Shown: positions 4,817 through 5,739 of the stretch, one piece after another
Layout: every line of letters begins with the position of its first letter
Numbering within the stretch: the stretch's first letter is position 1
Assembly: GCA_900557255.1 (NCBI GenBank)
Contig: USSA01000180.1
Span: 1-5,739, forward strand
Reading direction: 5' to 3'
Length of the DNA stretch: 5,739 bases
DNA from: an uncultured Prevotella sp.
Lineage (GTDB): Bacteria > Bacteroidota > Bacteroidia > Bacteroidales > Bacteroidaceae
Notes under the pieces: generated by a model
The model's input: the letters and a program-made list of their open reading frames with translations, nothing else
The model's database searches: none
What the model was told of the DNA's origin: nothing
Program-made: the position numbers and the translations under genes

Positions 4817-5606
4817 CCCATGGGGAGACATCAGCAAATATGGCAAACGTATCTATACTCGCAATATCAATAGTCGCTGGCAGGCATCTGAAGCTCCGGA
4901 GATCATATATCACAATGGCTACTATTATCTTTTTCTGGCCTACGATGAACTTTCTGTGGCTTACAACACTCGTGTGCTGAGAGCCAAGAATATAGAAGGT
5001 CCCTACTATGGCAAGGATGGCAGAGACTGTACCAACAAGGGTGGAGAGGCATATCCAATTCTGACACATCCGTACAAGTTCAACAATAGTCCAGGTTGGG
5101 TAGGAATCTCTCATTGCGCTGTCTTTGAAGATGGAAAAGGTAACTGGTATTTTTCATCACAAGGTCGTTTGCCGGCAGGAGTAAATGGCAATCCATATTC
5201 AAACGCCCTTATGATGGGACAAGTACGTTCCATTCGATGGACACAGGATGGCTGGCCAGTCATTATGCCTGAGAGATATGGTGATGTGCCACAGCTTACC
5301 ATTCTCGAAAGTGAATTGAAGGGAACCTGGGAGAATATCACCCTAGAGTATAATTTTGGTCAGCAGTGCAGTTCTGAAAGCATGACATTGGGTAGTGGTC
5401 ATAAGATTACTGCAGGTTTCCCTGCTGGTGGCAAGTGGTCCTACGACAAGGCAAATGCCATTCTCTACATAGATGGCATACCTATGTATTTGCAGAGAGA
5501 ATGTGATTGGGAATCCAATCCTAGAAAATATACTATAGTATATTCCGGACTCAGCAACTACAACAGTATAAGGAACCGCAAGTCATATTGGGGCAAGAAG
5601 AATTAA
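4800..5606 (+). CDS. GH43 endo-alpha-1,5-L-arabinanase, C-terminal part of a frameshifted gene
   Basis: Continuation of the GH43 propeller in the +1 frame. SEAPEI (residues 30-35) contains the predicted general acid Glu31, followed by GYYYLFLAYDE. IEGPYYGKDG and GGEAYPILTH are typical arabinanase loops, and GISHCAVF (102-109) supplies the conserved His of the active-site pocket. From about residue 166 a separate beta-rich domain (GTWENITLEY, GKWSYD, ILYIDGIPMYLQ, DWE, YTIVYSGL, YWGKKN) matches the GH43 C-terminal domain. ATG 4800 is probably not a real start: it overlaps the upstream frame, has no ribosome site, and homology resumes at IIGDPWGD. Removing one A at 4805-4806 restores a single protein of about 551 residues. 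Confidence 0.85.
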   Translation: MRIIGDPWGDISKYGKRIYTRNINSRWQASEAPEIIYHNGYYYLFLAYDELSVAYNTRVLRAKNIEGPYYGKDGRDCTNKGGEAYPILTHPYKFNNSPGWVGISHCAVFEDGKGNWYFSSQGRLPAGVNGNPYSNALMMGQVRSIRWTQDGWPVIMPERYGDVPQLTILESELKGTWENITLEYNFGQQCSSESMTLGSGHKITAGFPAGGKWSYDKANAILYIDGIPMYLQRECDWESNPRKYTIVYSGLSNYNSIRNRKSYWGKKN

Positions 5607-5655
5607 GACATCAAAGGAATTAAGGTAAAAGGTAGATGACAAAAAGAAAGTGAGG

Positions 5656-5690
5656 AGGGTGTGTCATAAGTCTGTGACGCACCCTTTTTT
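5656..5690 (+). terminator. Rho-independent terminator of the arabinanase gene
   Basis: An 11-bp stem (5656-5666 with 5675-5685, one G-T wobble) around an 8-nt loop runs into T6 at 5685-5690, about 50 nt after the stop codon. Similar GGGTGTGTCA motifs also occur at the ends of some Bacteroidota insertion sequences, so an IS end is a minor alternative, but no transposase is visible. Confidence 0.85.
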
Positions 5691-5709
5691 GTGTGTGTTT
5701 CTATATATT

Positions 5710-5739
5710 CTAGTTGAATCGTAGTCTTTCTTCACAAAG
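5710..5739 (-). CDS. Possible 3' end of a convergent gene (partial)
   Basis: On the minus strand one frame enters at the right edge and reads LCEERLRFN before a TAG at 5712-5710. A gene ending here would converge on the arabinanase terminator. Nine codons cannot prove a gene, and a second minus-strand frame stays open longer but runs through the terminator stem. Confidence 0.2.
   Translation of the reverse strand, partial: LCEERLRFN

Noticed and set aside
5656..5685. Inverted-repeat end of an insertion sequence
   Set aside because: The stem with T6 is fully explained as the arabinanase terminator, and no transposase or matching second end is in the window.

Overview
The window looks like an accessory stretch of a Bacteroidota chromosome, most likely a gut Prevotella/Segatella-type organism. 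The reasons are a perfect Bacteroidota-type promoter (TTTG, 20 nt, TACCTTTG) before the toxin-antitoxin pair, weak or absent Shine-Dalgarno sites at most starts, a moderate AT-rich composition, a lipoprotein GH43 arabinanase with the GH43 C-terminal domain typical of these bacteria, and pectin-degradation genes of the kind found in polysaccharide utilization loci. The genus is an inference from sequence style.

Left part (1-2111): after the probable tail of an upstream gene (3-89) come two overlapping open frames (109-1464 and 1461-2111) that I do not recognise. They are most simply read as one protein of about 670 residues broken by a one-base loss in an A-tract at 1433-1438. A distant PIWI/RNase H-like identity is possible but not shown.

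Middle (2112-3050): a complete hicA-hicB toxin-antitoxin operon. It has its own promoter, a 13-nt inverted repeat spanning that promoter as a candidate HicB operator, a perfect 10-bp hairpin placed on the hicA stop codon, and a strong rho-independent terminator after hicB. Both proteins look intact.

Right part (3096-5690): two pectin-related genes, both broken. The first is a truncated, frameshifted C-terminal remnant of a family 1 polysaccharide lyase (pectate lyase) with a sorting-domain-like end. Its missing 5' part is replaced by the hicAB terminator. After a terminator and a 321-bp regulatory region (9-bp direct repeat spaced 22 bp, a -7 box without a -33 box, a leader hairpin) comes a lipoprotein endo-alpha-1,5-arabinanase of GH43, split by a one-base insertion at about 4805. 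Together they would have attacked the pectin backbone and the arabinan side chains.

The overall pattern is a decaying or poorly polished region: all three large genes carry single-base indels, whereas the small toxin-antitoxin genes are clean. I see no tRNA, rRNA, CRISPR array or intact mobile element.
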